Notes: generated by a model not told the origin, from the sequence alone. A DNA stretch of 64,000 nucleotides from Diplolepis rosae (GCA_030998225.1 JAPYXD010000744.1:2232001-2296000), one strand, 5' to 3'; shown: positions 35,701 through 50,200, counted from the first letter of the stretch. Translations and numbers: made by a program.

Positions 35701-38700
35701 CCCTTGGACTACTAGATATGCTTCTCAAAATGACGGGATATGAAAATATGAACAAGTTATCTGAGTTTTCAGTTTTCAGCTTATGTTCCCTGAGGAAGAT
35801 GTTTTTTAAGCACCTGGACTACTAGATATAATTTTCAAAATGACGGGATCTCTAAAATATAAACTAGGTATCTTAAATTTCAGTTCTCAGCTCATGTTCC
35901 ATAAGGAAAATGGTCTTCAAGCACCTGGAATACTAAATATAATTTACAAAATGACTGGATCTCTAAAATATAAACGAGGTATCTTAAATTCCACTTCTCA
36001 GCTTAAGTTCCCTGATGAAGATGTTTTTTAAGCACCTGGACTACTAGATATAATTTTCGAAATGACGGGATCTGTAAAATATGAACAAGGTATCTTAAAT
36101 TTCACTTCTCAGCTTAAGTTCCCTGAGGAAGATGTTTTTCAAGCACCTGGGCTACTAAATATAATTTTCAAAATTACGGGATCTGTAAAATATGAACAAG
36201 GTATATTAAATTTCACTTCTCAGCTTAAGTTCCCTGAGGAAGATGTTTTTCAAGCACCTGGGCTACTAAATATCATTTTCAAAATGGCGGGATCTCTAAA
36301 ATATAAACGATGTATCTTATATTTCACTTCTCAGCTTAAGTTCCCTGAGGAAGATGTTTTTTAAGCACCCGTACTACTAGATATAATTTTCAAAATGACG
36401 GGATCTGTAAAATATGAACAAGGTATCTGAATTTTCAGTTCTCAGCTTAAGTTCCCTGAGGAAGATGTTTTTCAAGCACCTGGGCTACTAAATATAATGT
36501 ACAAAATGGCGGGATCTCTAAAATATAAACGAGGTATCATAAATTTCACTTCTCAGCTAAGGTTCCCTGAGGATGATGATTTTAAGCACCTGGACTACTA
36601 AATATAATTCTGAAAATGACGGGATCTGCAAAATATGAACAAGTTATTTGAATTTTCAGTTTTCAGCTTATGTTCCCTGAGGAAGATGTTTTTCAAGCAC
36701 CTGGGCTACTAAATATAATGTACAAAAGAACGGGATCTCTAAAATATAAACGAGGTATCATACATTTCACTTCTCAGCCTAAGTTCCCTGAGGAAGATGT
36801 TTTTCAAGCACCCGGGCTACTAAAAATAATTTTCAAAATGACGGGATTTCTAAAATATAATCTAAGTATCTTAAATTTCAGTTCTCAGCTTAAGTTCCCT
36901 GAGGAAGATGTTTTTCAAGCACCTGGGCTACTAGATATAATTTTCGAAATGACGGGATCTGTAAAATATGAACAAGGTATCTTAAATTTCACTTCTCAGC
37001 TTAAGTTCCCTGAGGAAGATGTTTTTCAAGCACCTGGGCTACTAAATATAATTTTCAAAATGGCGGGATCTCTAAAATATAAACGATGTATCTTAAATTT
37101 CACTTCTCACCTTAAGTTTCCTGAGGAAGTTGTTTTTGAAGCACCCGTACTACTAGATATAATTTTCAAAATGACGGGATCTGTAAAATATGAACAAGGT
37201 ATCTGAATTTTCAGTTCTCAGCTTAAGTTCCCTGAGGAAGATGTTTTTCAAGCACCTGGGCTACTAAATATAATTTTCAAAATGGCGGGATCTCTAAAAT
37301 ATAAACGATGTATCTTAAATTTCACTTCTCAGCTTAAGTTCCCTGGGGAAGATGTTTTTTAAGCACCTAGACTACTAGATATAATTTTCAAAATGACGGG
37401 ATCTCTAAAATATAAACGAGGTATCTTAAATTCCACTTCTCAGCTTAAGTTCCCTGATGAAGATGATTTTAAGCACCTGGACTACTAGATACAATTTTCG
37501 AAATGACGGGATCTGTAAAATATGAACAAGGTATCTTAAATTTCACTTCTCAGTTTAAGTTCCCTGAGGAAGATGTTTTTCAAGCACCTGGGCTACTAAA
37601 TATAATTTTCAAAATGACGGGATCTGTAAAATATGAACAAGGTATCTTAAATTTCACTTCTCAGCTTAAGTTCCCTGAGGAAGATGTTTTTCAAGCACCT
37701 GGGCTACTAAATATAATTTTCAAAATGGCGGGATCTCTAAAATATAAACGATGTATCTTAAATTTCACTTCTCAGCTTAAGTTACCTGAGGAAGATGTTT
37801 TTTAACCACCCGTACTACTAGATATAATTTTCAAAATGACGGGATCTGTAAAATATGAACAAGGTATCTGAATTTTCAGTTCTCAGCTTAAGTTCCCTGA
37901 GGAAGATGTTTTTCAAGCACCTGGGCTACTAAATATAATTTTCAAAATGACGGGATCTCTAAAATATAAACGAGGTATCTTAAATATCAATTCTCACCTT
38001 AAGTTCCGTGAGGAAGATGTTTTTTAAGCACCTGGACTACTAGATATAATTTTCGAAATGACGGGATCTGTAAAATATGAACAAGGTATCTTAAATTTCA
38101 CTTCTCAGCTTAAGTTCCCTGAGGAAGATGTTTTTTAAGCACCTGGACTACTAAATATAATTTTCAAAATGGCGGGATCTCTAAAATATAAATGAGGTAT
38201 CTTAAATTTCACTTCTCAGCTAACGTTCCCTGAGGAAGATGTTTTTTAAGCACCTGGACTACTAAATATAATTCTCAAAATGACGGGATCTGCAAAATAT
38301 GAACAAGTTATCTGAATTTTCAGTTTTCAGCTTAAGTTCCGCGAGGAAGATGTTTTTCAAGCACCTGGGATACTAAATATAATGTACAAAATGGGGGGAT
38401 CTCTAAAATATAAACGAGGTATCATACATTTCACTTCTCAGCCTAAGTTCCCTGAGGAAGATGTTTTTCAAGCACCCGGGCTACTAAAAATAATTTTCAA
38501 AATGACGGGATTTCTAAAATATAATATAAGTATCTTAAATTTCAGTTCTCAGCTTAAGTTCCCTGAGGAAGATGTTTTTTAGGCCCTTGGACTACTAGAT
38601 ATGATTCTCAAAATGACGGGATCCGAAAATATGAAAAAGTAATCTGAGTTTTCAGTTTTCAGCCAAAGTTCCCTGAGGAAGATGTTTTTTAAGCACCTGG

Positions 38701-41700
38701 GCTACTAAAAATAATTTTCAAAATGACTGGATCTGTAAACTATGAACAAGGTATCTGAATTTTCATTTCTCACCTTAAGTTCCCTGAGGAAGATGTTTTT
38801 CAAGCACCTGGGCTGCTAAATATAATTTTCAAAAAGACAGGATTTCTAAAATATAAACTAAGTATCTTAAATATCAGTTCTCAGCTTAAGTTCCCTGAGG
38901 AAGATGTTTTTTAGGCCCTTGGATTACTAGATATGATTCTCAAAATGACGGGATCTGAAAATATGAAAAAGTAATCTGAGTTTTCAGTTTTAGCTAAAGT
39001 TCGCTGAGGAAGATGTTTTACAAGCACCTGGGCTACTAAATATAATTTTCAAAATGACGGGATCTGTAAAATATGAACAAGATATCTGAATTTCCACTTA
39101 TCAGCTTAAGTTCCCTGAGGAAAATGTTTTTAAGCATCTGGACTACAAGATATGATTCTCAAAATGACGGGATCTGAAAATATGAACAAGTTATCTGAGT
39201 TTTCAGTTTTCAGTTTATGTTCGCTGAGGAAGATGTTTTTTAAGCACCTGTACTACTAGATATTATTTTCGAAATGACGGGATCTGTAAAATATGAACAA
39301 GGTATCTTAAATTTCACTTCTCAGCTTAAGTTCCCTGAGGAAGATGTTTTTCAAGCACCTGGGCTACTAAATATAATTTTCAAAATGACGGGTTCTATAA
39401 AATATAAACAAGATATCTTAAATTTCACTTCTCAGCTTAAGTTCCCTGAGGAAGATGTTTTTCATGCACCTGGGCTACTAAATGTAATGTACAAAATGGC
39501 GGGATCTCTAAAATATAAACGATGTATCTTAAATTTCACTTCTCAGCTTAAGTTCCCTGAGGAAGATGGTTTTTAAGCACTTGGACTACTAGATATGATT
39601 CTCAAAATGACGGGATCTGAAAATATGAACAAGTAATCTGAGTTTTCAGTTTTAGCTAAAGTTCGCTGAGGAAGATGTTTTTCAAGCACCTGGGCTACTA
39701 AATATAATTTTCAAAATGACGGGATCTCTAAAATATGAACAAGGTATCTGAATTTCCACTTATCAACTTATGTTCCCTGAGGAAGATGTTTTTTAAGCAC
39801 CTGGGCTACTAAAAATAATTTTCAAAACGACAGGATTTCTAAAATATAAACTAAGTATCTTAAATATCAGTTCTCAGCTTAAGTTCCCTGAGGAAGATGT
39901 TTTTTAGGCCCTTGGACTACTAGATATGATTCTCAAAATGACGGGATCTGAAAATATGAACAAGTAATCTGAGTTTTCAGTTCTCAGCTTAAGTTCCCTG
40001 AGGAAGATGTTTTTCAAGCCCTTGGGCTACTAAATATAATTTTCAAAATGACGGGATCTGAAAATATGAACAAGATATCTGAATTTCCACTTATCAGCTT
40101 AAGTTCCCTGAGGAAGATGTTTTTAAGCACCTGGACTACAAGATATGATTCTCAAAATGACGGGATCTGAAAATATGAACAAGTTATCTGAGTTTTCAGT
40201 TTTTAGCTTATGTTCCCTGAGGAAGATGTTTTTTAAGCACCTGGGCTACTAGATATAATTTTCAAAATGACGGGATCTGTAAAATATGAACAAGGTATCT
40301 TAAATTTCACTTCTCAGCTTAAGTTCCGTGAGGAAGATGTTTTTTAAGCACCTGGACTACTAGATATAATTTTCAAAATGACGGGATCTGTAAAATATGA
40401 ACAAGGTATCTTAAATTTCACTTCTCAGCTTAAGTTCCCAGAGGAAGATGTTTTTCAAGCACCTGGGCTACTAAATATAATGTACAAAATGGGGGGATCT
40501 CTAAACTATAAACGAGGTATCATACATTTCACTTCTCAGACTAAGTTCCCTGAGGAAGATGTTTTTCAAGCACCTGGGCTACTAAAAATAATTTTCAAAA
40601 CGACAGGATTTCTAAAATATAAACTAAGTATCTTAAATATCAGTTCTCAGCTTAAGTTCCCTGAGGAAGATGTTTTTTTTGCCATTGGACTACTAGATAT
40701 GATTCTCAAAATGACGCGATCTGAAAATATGAACAAGTAATCTGAGTTTTCAGTTTTAGCTAAAGTTCGCAGAGGAAGATGTTTTTCAAGCACCTGGGCT
40801 ACTAAATATAATTTTCAAAATGACGCGATCTGTAAAATATGAACAAGGTATCTGAATTTCCACTTATCAACTTATGTTCCCTGAGGAAGATGTTTTTTAA
40901 GCACCTGGGCTACTAAAAATAATTTTCAAAACGACAGGATTTCTAAAATATAAACTAAGTATCTTAAATTTCACTTCTCAGCTTAAGTTCCCTGAGGAAG
41001 ATGTTTTTTAGGCCCTTGGACTACTAGATATGATTCTCAAAATGACGGGATCTGAAAATATGAAAAAGTAATCTGAGTTTTCAGTTTTAGCTAAAGTTCG
41101 CTGAGGAAGATGTTTTTCAAGCACCTGGGCTACTAAATATAATTTTCAAAATGACGGGATCTGTAAAATATGAACAAGGTATCTGAATTTTCACCTATCA
41201 GCTTAAGTTCCCTGAGGAAGATGTTTTTAAGCACCTGGACTACTAGATATGATTCTCAAAATGACGGGATCTGAAAATATGAACAAGTTATCTGAGTTTT
41301 CAGTTTTTAGCTTATGTTCTCTGAGGAAGATGTTTTTTAAGCACCTGGACTACTAGATCTAATTTTCAAAATGACGGGATCTGTAAAATATGAACAAGGT
41401 ATCTTAAATATGACTTCTCACATTAAGTTCCGTGAGGAAGATGTTTTTTAAGCACCTGGACTACTAGATATAATTTTCGAAATGACGGGATCTGTAAAAT
41501 ATGAACAAGGTATCTTAAATTTCACTTCTCAGCTTAAGTTCCCTGATGAAGGTGTATTTTAAGCACCTGGACTACTAGATATAATTTTCAAAATGACGGG
41601 ATCTGTAAAATATGAACAAGGTATCTGAATTTTCAGTTCTCAGCTTAAGTTCCCTGAGGAAGATGTTTTTTAGGCCCTTGGACTACTAGATATGATTCTC

Positions 41701-41831
41701 AAAATGACGGGATCTGAAAATATGAAAAAGTAATCAGAGTTTTCAGTTCTCAGCTTAAGTTCCCTGAGGAAGATGTTTTTTTAGCACCTGGACTACTAGA
41801 TATGATTCTCAAAATGACGGGATCTGAAAAT

Positions 41832-42360
41832 ATAAACCACGTATCTTAAATATCTGTTCTCAGCTTAACTTCCCTGAGGAAGGTGTATTTTAAGCACCTG
41901 GAATACTAAATATAATTTACAAAATGACGGGATCTCTAAAATATAAACGAGGTATCTTAAATTTCACTTCTCAGCATAAGTTCCCTGAGGAGGATGTTTT
42001 TTAAGCACCTGGTCTACTAGATATAATTTTCAAAATGACGGGATCTGTAAAATATGAACATGGTTTCTGAATTTTCAGTTCTCAGCTTAAGTTCCCTGAG
42101 GAAGATGTTTTTCAAGCACCTGGGCTACTAAATATAATTTTCAAAATGGCGGGATCTCTAAAATATAAACGATGTATCTTAAATTTCACTTCTCAGCTTA
42201 AGTTCCCTGAGGAAGGTGTATTTTAGGCACCTGGACTACTAGACTTAATTTTCAAAAAGACGGGATCTCTAAAATATAAACCAGGTATCTTAAATATCTG
42301 TTCTCAGCTTAACTTCCCTGAGGAAGGTGTATTTTAAGCACCTGGAATACTAAATATAAT
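41832..42360. repeat. Four-monomer local duplication with CTTAACTTCC monomers
   Basis: A distinctive monomer with AAATATCTGTTCTCAGC and CTTAACTTCCCTGAGG, followed by an end reading GTGTATTTTAAGC, occurs at about 41832 and again 444 bp later at about 42276. Both have counterparts near 56.78 and 57.23 kb in the second giant unit. These monomers lose the AflII core (CTTAAC for CTTAAG). Confidence 0.8.
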
Positions 42361-42478
42361 TTACAAAATGACGGGATCTCTAAAATATGAACCAGGTATC
42401 TGAATTTTCAGTTTGCAGCTTATGTTCCCTGAGGAAGATGTTTTTTAAGCACCTGGACTACTAGATATAATTTTCAAA

Positions 42479-42589
42479 ATGACGGGATCTCTAAAATATA
42501 AACGAGGTATCTTAAATATCAATTCTCACCTTAAGTTCCGTGAGGAAGATGTTTTTCAAGCACCTGGGCTACTAGATATAATTTTCAAA
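42479..42589 (+). repeat. Exemplar monomer, subtype H (NINSH type)
   Basis: Subtype H reads AAATATCAATTCTCACCTTAAG and TTCCGTGAGGAAG, altering both arms and the flank of the conserved dyad region. Copies are seen near 10023, 16118, 19670, 37950, 43588, 43811, 46914, 48794, 52897, 58539, 58761, 61976 and 63854. It is commonest in the two ~15-kb units in the second half of the window, where it usually ends with the open CAA allele. Confidence 0.88.
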
Positions 42590-44143
42590 ATGACGGGATC
42601 TGTAAAATATGAACAAGGTATCTTAAATTTCACTTCTCAGCTTAAGTTCGCTGAGGAAGATGTTTTTCAAGCACCTGGGCTACTAAATATAATTTTCAAA
42701 ATGGCGGGATCTCTAAAATATAAACGATGTATCTTAAATTTCACTTCTCAGCTTAAGTTCCCTGAGGAAGATGTTTTTTAAGCACCTGGACTACTAAATA
42801 TAATTCTCAAAATGACGGGATCTGCAAAATATAAACAAGTTATCCTAATTTTCAATTTTCAGCTTATGTTACCTGAGGAAGATGTTTTTTAAGCACCTGG
42901 ACTACTAGATATAATTTTCAAAATGACGGGATCTGTAAAATATGAACAATGTATCTGAATTTTCACTTCTCAGCTTAAGTTCCTTGAGGAAGATGTTTTT
43001 CAAGCACCTGGGCTACTATATATAATGTACAAAATGGCGGGATCTCTAAAATATAAACGAGGTATCTTAAATTTCACTTCTCAGCTTAAGTTCCCTGATG
43101 AAGATGTTTTTTAAGCACCTGGACTACTAGATATAATTTTCAAAATGACGGGATCTGTAAAATATGAACAAGTTATCTGAATTTTCAGTTTTCAGCTAAA
43201 GTTCCCTGATGAAGATGTTTTTTAAGCACCTGGACTACTAGATATAATTTTCGAAATGACGGGATCTGTAAAATATGAACAAGGTATCTTAAATTTCACT
43301 TCTCAGCTTAAGTTCCCTGAGGAAGATGTTTTTTAAGCACCTGGACTACTAAATATTATTCTCAAAATGACGGGATCTGCAAAATATAAACAAGTTATCC
43401 TAATTTTCAATTTTCAGCTTATGTTACCTGAGGAAGATGTTTTTTAAGCACCTGGACTACTAGATATAATTTTCAAAATGACGGGATCTGTAAAATATGA
43501 ACAAGGTATCTGAATTTTCAGTTCTCAGCTTAAGTTCCCTGAGGAAGATGTTTTTCAAGCACCTGGGCTACTAGATATAATTTTCAAAATGGCGGGATCT
43601 CTAAAATATAAACGAGGTATCTTAAATATCAATTCTCACCTTAAGTTCCGTGAGGAAGATGTTTTTCAAGCACCTGGGCTACTAGATATAATTTTCAAAA
43701 TGACGGGATCTGTAAAATATGAACAAGGTATCTGAATTTTCAGTTCTCAGCTTAAGTTCCCTGAGGAAGATGTTTTTCAAGCACCTGGGCTACTAAATAT
43801 AATTTTCAAAATGACGGGATCTCTAAAATATAAACGAGGTATCTTAAATATCAATTCTCACCTTAAGTTCCGTGAGGAAGATGTTTTTCAAGCACCTGGG
43901 CTACTAGATATAATTTTCAAAATGACGGGATCTGTAAAATATGAACAAGGTATCTTAAATTTCACTTCTCAGCTTAAGTTCCCTGAGGAAGATGTTTTTC
44001 AAGCACCTGGGCTACTAAATATAATTTTCAAAATGACGGGATCTCTAAAATATAAACAAGGGATTTTAAATTTCACTTCTCAGCTTAAGTTCCCTGATGA
44101 AGATGTTTTTTAAGCACCTGGAGTACTAGATATAATTTTCAAA

Positions 44144-44250
44144 ATGACGGGTTCTATAAAATATAAACTAGGTATCTTAAATTTCACTTCTCAGCTTAAG
44201 TTCCATAAGATGATTTTTAAGCACCTGGAATACTAAATATAATTTACAAA
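44144..44250 (+). repeat. 107-bp monomer with 4-bp deletion (copy 1)
   Basis: The conserved dyad flank is shortened: TTCCATAAGATGATTTTTAA replaces the normal 24-bp stretch with a 4-bp loss. An identical 107-bp monomer is at 59094-59200, so the deletion predates the ~15-kb duplication. Confidence 0.85.
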
Positions 44251-47200
44251 ATGACGGGATCTCTAAAATATAAACGATGTATCTTAAATTTCACTTCTCA
44301 CCTTAAGTTCCGTGAGGAGGATGTTTTTTAAGCACCTGGACTATTAGATATAATTTTCAAAATGACGGGATCTCTAAAATATAAACGAGGGATATTAAAT
44401 TTCACTTCTCAGCTTAAGTTCCCTGAGGAAGATGTTTTTCAAGCACCTGGGCTACTAAATATAATTTTCAAAACGACAGGATTTCTAGAATATAAACTAA
44501 GTATCTTAAATATCAGTTCTCACCTTATGTTCCCTGAGGAAGATGTTTTTTAGGCCCTTGGACTACTAGATATGATTCGCAAAATGACGGGATCTGAAAA
44601 TATGAACAAGTTATCTGAATTTTCAGTTTTCAGCTTAAGTTCCCTGAGGAAGATGTTTTTTAAGCACCTGGACTACTAGATATAATTTTCAAAATGACGG
44701 GATCTCTAAAATATAAACTAGGTATCTTAAATTCCACTTCTCAGCTTAAGTTCCCTGATGAAGATGTTTTTTAAGCACCTGGACTACTAGATATAATTTT
44801 CGAAATGACGGGATCTGTAAAATATGAACAAGGTATCTTAAATTTCACTTCTCAGCTTAAGTTCCCTGAGGAAGATGTTTTTCAAGCACCTGGGCTACTA
44901 AATATAATTTTCGAAATGGTGGGATCTGTAAAATATGAACAACGTATCTTAAATTCCACTTCTCAGCTTAAGTTCCCTGAGGAAGATGTTTTTCAAGCAC
45001 CTGGGCTACTAAATATAATTTTCAAAATGACGGGATCTCTAAAATATGAACAAGGTATCTTAAATTTCACTTCTCAGCTTAAGTTCCCTGAGGAAGATGT
45101 TTTTCAAGCACCTGGGCTACTAAATATAATTTTAAAAATGGCGGGATCTCTAAAATATAAACGATGTATCTTAAATTTCACTTCTCAGCTTAAGTTCCCT
45201 GAGGAAGATGTTTTTTAAGCACCTGGACTACTAGATATAATTTTCAAAATGACGGGATCTGTAAAATATGAACAAGGTATCTGAATTTTCAGTTCTCAGC
45301 TTAAGTTCCCTGAGGAAGATGTTTTTCAAGCACCTGGGCTACTAAATATAATTTTCAAAATGGCGGGATCTCTAAAATATAAACGAGGTATCATAAATTT
45401 CACTTCTCAGCTTAAGTTCCCTGAGGAAGATGTTTTTTAAGCACCTGGACTACTAAATATAATTCTCAAAATGACGGGATCTGCAAAATATGAACAAGTT
45501 ATCTGAATTTTCAGTTTTCAGCTTATGTTCCCTGAGGAAGATGTTTTTCAAGCACCTGGGATACTAAATATAATGTACAAAATGGGGGGATCTCTAAAAT
45601 ATAAACGAGGTATCATACATTTCTCTTCTCAGCCTAAGTTCCCTGAGGAAGATGTTTTTCAAGCACCCGGGCTACTAAAAATAATTTTCAAAATGACGGG
45701 ATTTCTAAAATATAATCTAAGTATCTTAAATTTCAGTTCTCAGCTTAAGTTCCCTGAGGAAGATGTTTTTCAAGCACCTGGGCTACTAAATATAATTTTC
45801 AAAATGACGGGATCTGTAAAATATGAACAAGGTATCTTAAATTTCACTTCTCAGCTTAAGTTCCCTGAGGAAGATGTTTTTCAAGCACCTGGGCTACTAA
45901 ATATAATTTTCAAAATGGCGGGATCTCTAAAATATAAACGATGTATCTTAAATTTCACTTCTCAGCTTAAGTTCCCTGAGGAAGATGTTTTTGAAGCACC
46001 CGTACTACTAGATATAATTTTCAAAATGACGGGATCTGTAAAATATGAACAAGGTATCTGAATTTTCAGTTCTCAGCTTAAGTTCCCTGAGGAAGAGGTT
46101 TTTCAAGCACCTGGGCTACTAAATATAATTTTCAAAATGGCGGGATCTCTAAAATATAAATGATGTATCTTAAATTTCACTTCTCAGCTTAAGTTCCCTG
46201 ATGATGATGTTTTTTAAGCACCTGGGCTACTAAATATAATTTACAAAATGACTGGATCTCTAAAATATAAACGAGGTATCTTAAATTCCACTTCTCAGCT
46301 TAAGTTCCCTGATGAAGATGTTTTTTAAGCACCTGGACTACTAGATATAATTTTCGAAATGACGGGATCTGTAAAATATGAACAAGGTATCTTAAATTTC
46401 ACTTCTCAGCTTAAGTTCCCTGAGGAAGATGTTTTTCAAGCACCTGGGCTACTAAATATAATTTACAAAATGACTGGATCTCTAAAATATAAACGAGGTA
46501 TCTTAAATTCCACTTCTCAGCTTAAGTTCCCTGATGAAGATGTTTTTTAAGCACCTGGACTACTAGATATAATTTTCGAAATGACGGGATCTGTAAAATA
46601 TGAACAAGGTATCTTAAATTTCACTTCTCAGCTTAAGTTCCCTGAGGAAGATGTTTTTCAAGCACCTGGGCTACTAAATATAATTTTCAAAATGGCGGGA
46701 TCTCTAAAATATAAATGATGTATCATAGATTTCACTTCTCTGCTTAAGTTGCCTGAGGAAGATGTTTTTTAAGCACCCGTACTACTAGATATAATTTTCA
46801 AAATGACGGGATCTGTAAAATATGAACAAGGTATCTGAATTTTCAGTTCTCAGCTTAAGTTCCCTGAGGAAGATGTTTTTCAAGCACCTGGGCTACTAAA
46901 TATAATTTTCAAAATGACGGGATCTCTAAAATATAAACGAGGTATCTTAAATATCAATTCTCACCTTAAGTTCCGTGAGGAAGATGTTTTTCAAGCACCT
47001 GGGCTACTAGATATAATTTTCAAAATGACGGGATCTGTAAAATATGAACAAGGTATCTTAAATTTCACTTCTCAGCTTAAGTTCCCTGAGGAAGATGTTT
47101 TTCAAGCACCTGGACTACTAAATATAATTTTCAAAATGACGGGATCTCTAAAATATAAACTAGGTATCTTAAATTTCACTTCTCAGCTTAAGTTCCCTGA

Positions 47201-50200
47201 GGAAGATGTTTTTCAAGCACCTGGGCTACTAAATATAATTTTCAAAATGACGGGATTTCTAAAATATAATCTAAGTATCTTAAATTTCAGTTCTCAGCTT
47301 AAGTTCCCTGAGGAAGATGTTTTTTAGGCCCTTGGACTACTAGATATGATTCTCAAAATGACGGGATCTGAAAATATGAAAAAGTAATCTGAGTTTTCAG
47401 TTTTCAGCTAAAGTTCCCTGAGGAAGATGTTTTTTAAGCACCTGGGATACTAAAAATAATTTTCAAAATGACTGGATCTGTAAACTATGAACAAGGTATC
47501 TGAATTTTCAGTTTTCAGCTTATGTTCCCTGAGGAAGATGTTTTTTAAGCACCTGGACTACTAGATATAATTTTCAAAATGACAGGATTTCTAAAATATA
47601 AACTAAGTATCTTAAATATCAGTTCTCAGCTTAAGTTCCCTGAGGAAGATGTTTTTTAGGCCCTTGGACTACTAGATATGATTCGCAAAATGAGGGGATC
47701 TGAAAATATGATCAAGTTATCTGAGTTTTCAGTTTTCAGCTAAAGTTCCCTGAGGAAGATGTTTTTCAAGCACCTGGGCTACTAAATATAATTTTCAAAA
47801 TGACGGGATCTGTAAAATATTAACAAGATATCTGAATTTCCACTTATCAGCTTAAGTTCCCTGAGGAAGATGTTTTTAAGCATCTGGACTACAAGATATG
47901 ATTCTCAAAATGACGGGATCTGAAAATATGAACAAGTTATCTGAGTTTTCAGTTTTCAGCTTATGTTCCCTGAGGAAGATGTTTTTTAAGCACCTGGACT
48001 ACTAGATATAATTTTCGAAATGACGGGATCTGTAAAATATGAACAAGGTATCTTAAATTTCACTTCTCAGCTTAAGTTCCCTGAGGAAGATGTTTTTCAA
48101 GCACCTGGGCTACTAAATATAATTTTCAAAATGACGGGATCTGTAAAATATGAACAAGGTATCTTAAATTCCACTTCTCAGCTTAAGTTCCCTGAGGAAG
48201 ATGTTTTTCAAGCACCTGGGCTACTAAATATAATTTTCAAAATGGCGGGATCTCTAAAATATAAACGATGTATCTTAAATTTCACTTCTCAGCTTAAGTT
48301 CCCTGAGGAAGATGTTTTTTAAGCACCCGTACTACTAGATATAATTTTCAAAATGACGGGATCTGTAAAATATGAACAAGGTATCTGAATTTTCAGTTCT
48401 CAGCTTAAGTTCCCTGAGGAAGATGTTTTTAGGCCCTTGGACTACTAGATATGATTCTCAAAATGACGGGATCTGAAAATATGAAAAAGTAATCTGAGTT
48501 TTCAGTTTTAGCTAAAGTTCGCTGAGGAAGATGTTTTTCAAGCACCTGGGCTACTAAATATAATTTTCAAAATGACGGGATCTGTAAAATATGAACAAGG
48601 TATCTTAAATTTCACTTCTCAGCTTAAGTTCCCTGAGGAAGATGTTTTTCAAGCACCTGGGCTACTAAATATAATTTTCAAAATGGCGGGATCTCTAAAA
48701 TATAAACGATGTATCTTAAATTTCACTTCTCAGCTTAAGTTCCCTGAGGAAGATGTTTTTCAAGCACCTGGGCTACTAAATATAATTTTCAAAATGACGG
48801 GATCTCTAAAATATAAACGAGGTATCTTAAATATCAATTCTCACCTTAAGTTCCGTGAGGAAGATGTTTTTCAAGCACCTGGGCTACTAGATATAATTTT
48901 CAAAATGACGGGATCTGTAAAATATGAACAAGGTATCTTAAATTTCACTTCTCAGCTTAAGTTCCCTGAGGAAGATGTTTTTCAAGCACCTGGGCTACTA
49001 AAAATAATTTTCAAAATGACGGGATCTCTAAAATATAAACGAGGTATCTTAAATTTCAGTTCTCAGCTTAAGTTCCCTGAGGAAGATGTTTTTTAAGCAC
49101 CTGGACTACTAAATATAATTCTCAAAATGACGGGATCTGCAAAATATGAACAAGTTATCTGAATTTTCAGTTTTCAGCTTAAGTTCCGTGAGGAAGATGT
49201 TTTTTAAGCACCTGGACTACTAAATATAATTTTCAAAATGGCGGGATCTCTAAACTATAAACGAGGTATCATACATTTCACTTCTCAGACTAAGTTCCCT
49301 GAGGAAGATGTTTTTCAAGCACCCGGGCTACTAAAAATAATTTTCAAAATGACGGGATTTCTAAAATATAATCTAAGTATCTTAAATTTCAGTTCTCAGC
49401 TTAAGTTCCCTGAGGAAGATGTTTTTTAGGCCCTTGGACTACTAGATATGATTCTCAAAATGACGGGATCTGAAAATATGAAAAAGTAATCAGAGTTTTC
49501 AGTTTTAGCTAAAGTTCGCTGAGGAAGATGTTTTTCAAGCACCTGGGCTACTAAATATAATTTTCAAAATGACGGGATCTCTAAAATATGAACAAGTTAT
49601 CTGAATTTTCAGTTTTCAGCTTATGTTCCCTGAGGAAGTTGTTTTTGAAGCACCCGTACTAATAGATATAATTTACAAAATGACGGGATCTGTAAAATAT
49701 GAACAAGGTATCTGAATTTTCACTTCTCAGCTTAAGTTCCCTGAGGAAGATGTTTTTTAAGCACCTGGACTACTAGATATAATTTTCAAAATGACGGGAT
49801 CTCTAAAATATAATCTAGGTATCTTAAATTTCAGTTCTCAGCTCAAGTTCCATAAGGAAAATGGTCTTCAAGCACCTGGAATACTAAATATAATTTACAA
49901 AATGACTGGATCTCTAAAATATAAACGAGGTATCTTAAATTCCACTTCTCAGCTTAAGTTCCCTGATGAAGATGTTTTTTAAGCACCTGGACTACTAGAT
50001 ATAATTTTCGAAATGACGGGATCTGTAAAATATGAACAAGGTATCTTAAATTTCACTTCTCAGCTTAAGTTCCCTGAGGAAGATGTTTTTCAAGCACCTG
50101 GGCTACTAAATATAATTTTCAAAATAACGGGATCTGTAAAATATGAACAAGGTATCTGAATTTTCAGTTCTCAGCTTAAGTTCCCTGAGGAAGATGTTTT

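Larger units (their letters stand above)
34701..49649. repeat. Giant ~14.95-kb higher-order repeat, copy 1
   Basis: About 135 monomers are repeated in order from 49.65 kb to the window end. Constant-offset landmarks at 14,949-14,950 bp are 34842/49791, 35352/50301 (GAATGTGTATTTT), 35591/50540 (ATCTGGGCTAC), 35840/50789, 36062/51011, 37503/52453, 39147/54096, 40140/55089, 42479/57428, 43811/58761, 44144/59094 (a 107-bp monomer) and 44362/59312. The left limit is near the TAATAGATATA variant at 34710 (49660 in copy 2). Upstream of that the two sequences belong to different subtypes. Confidence 0.9.
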
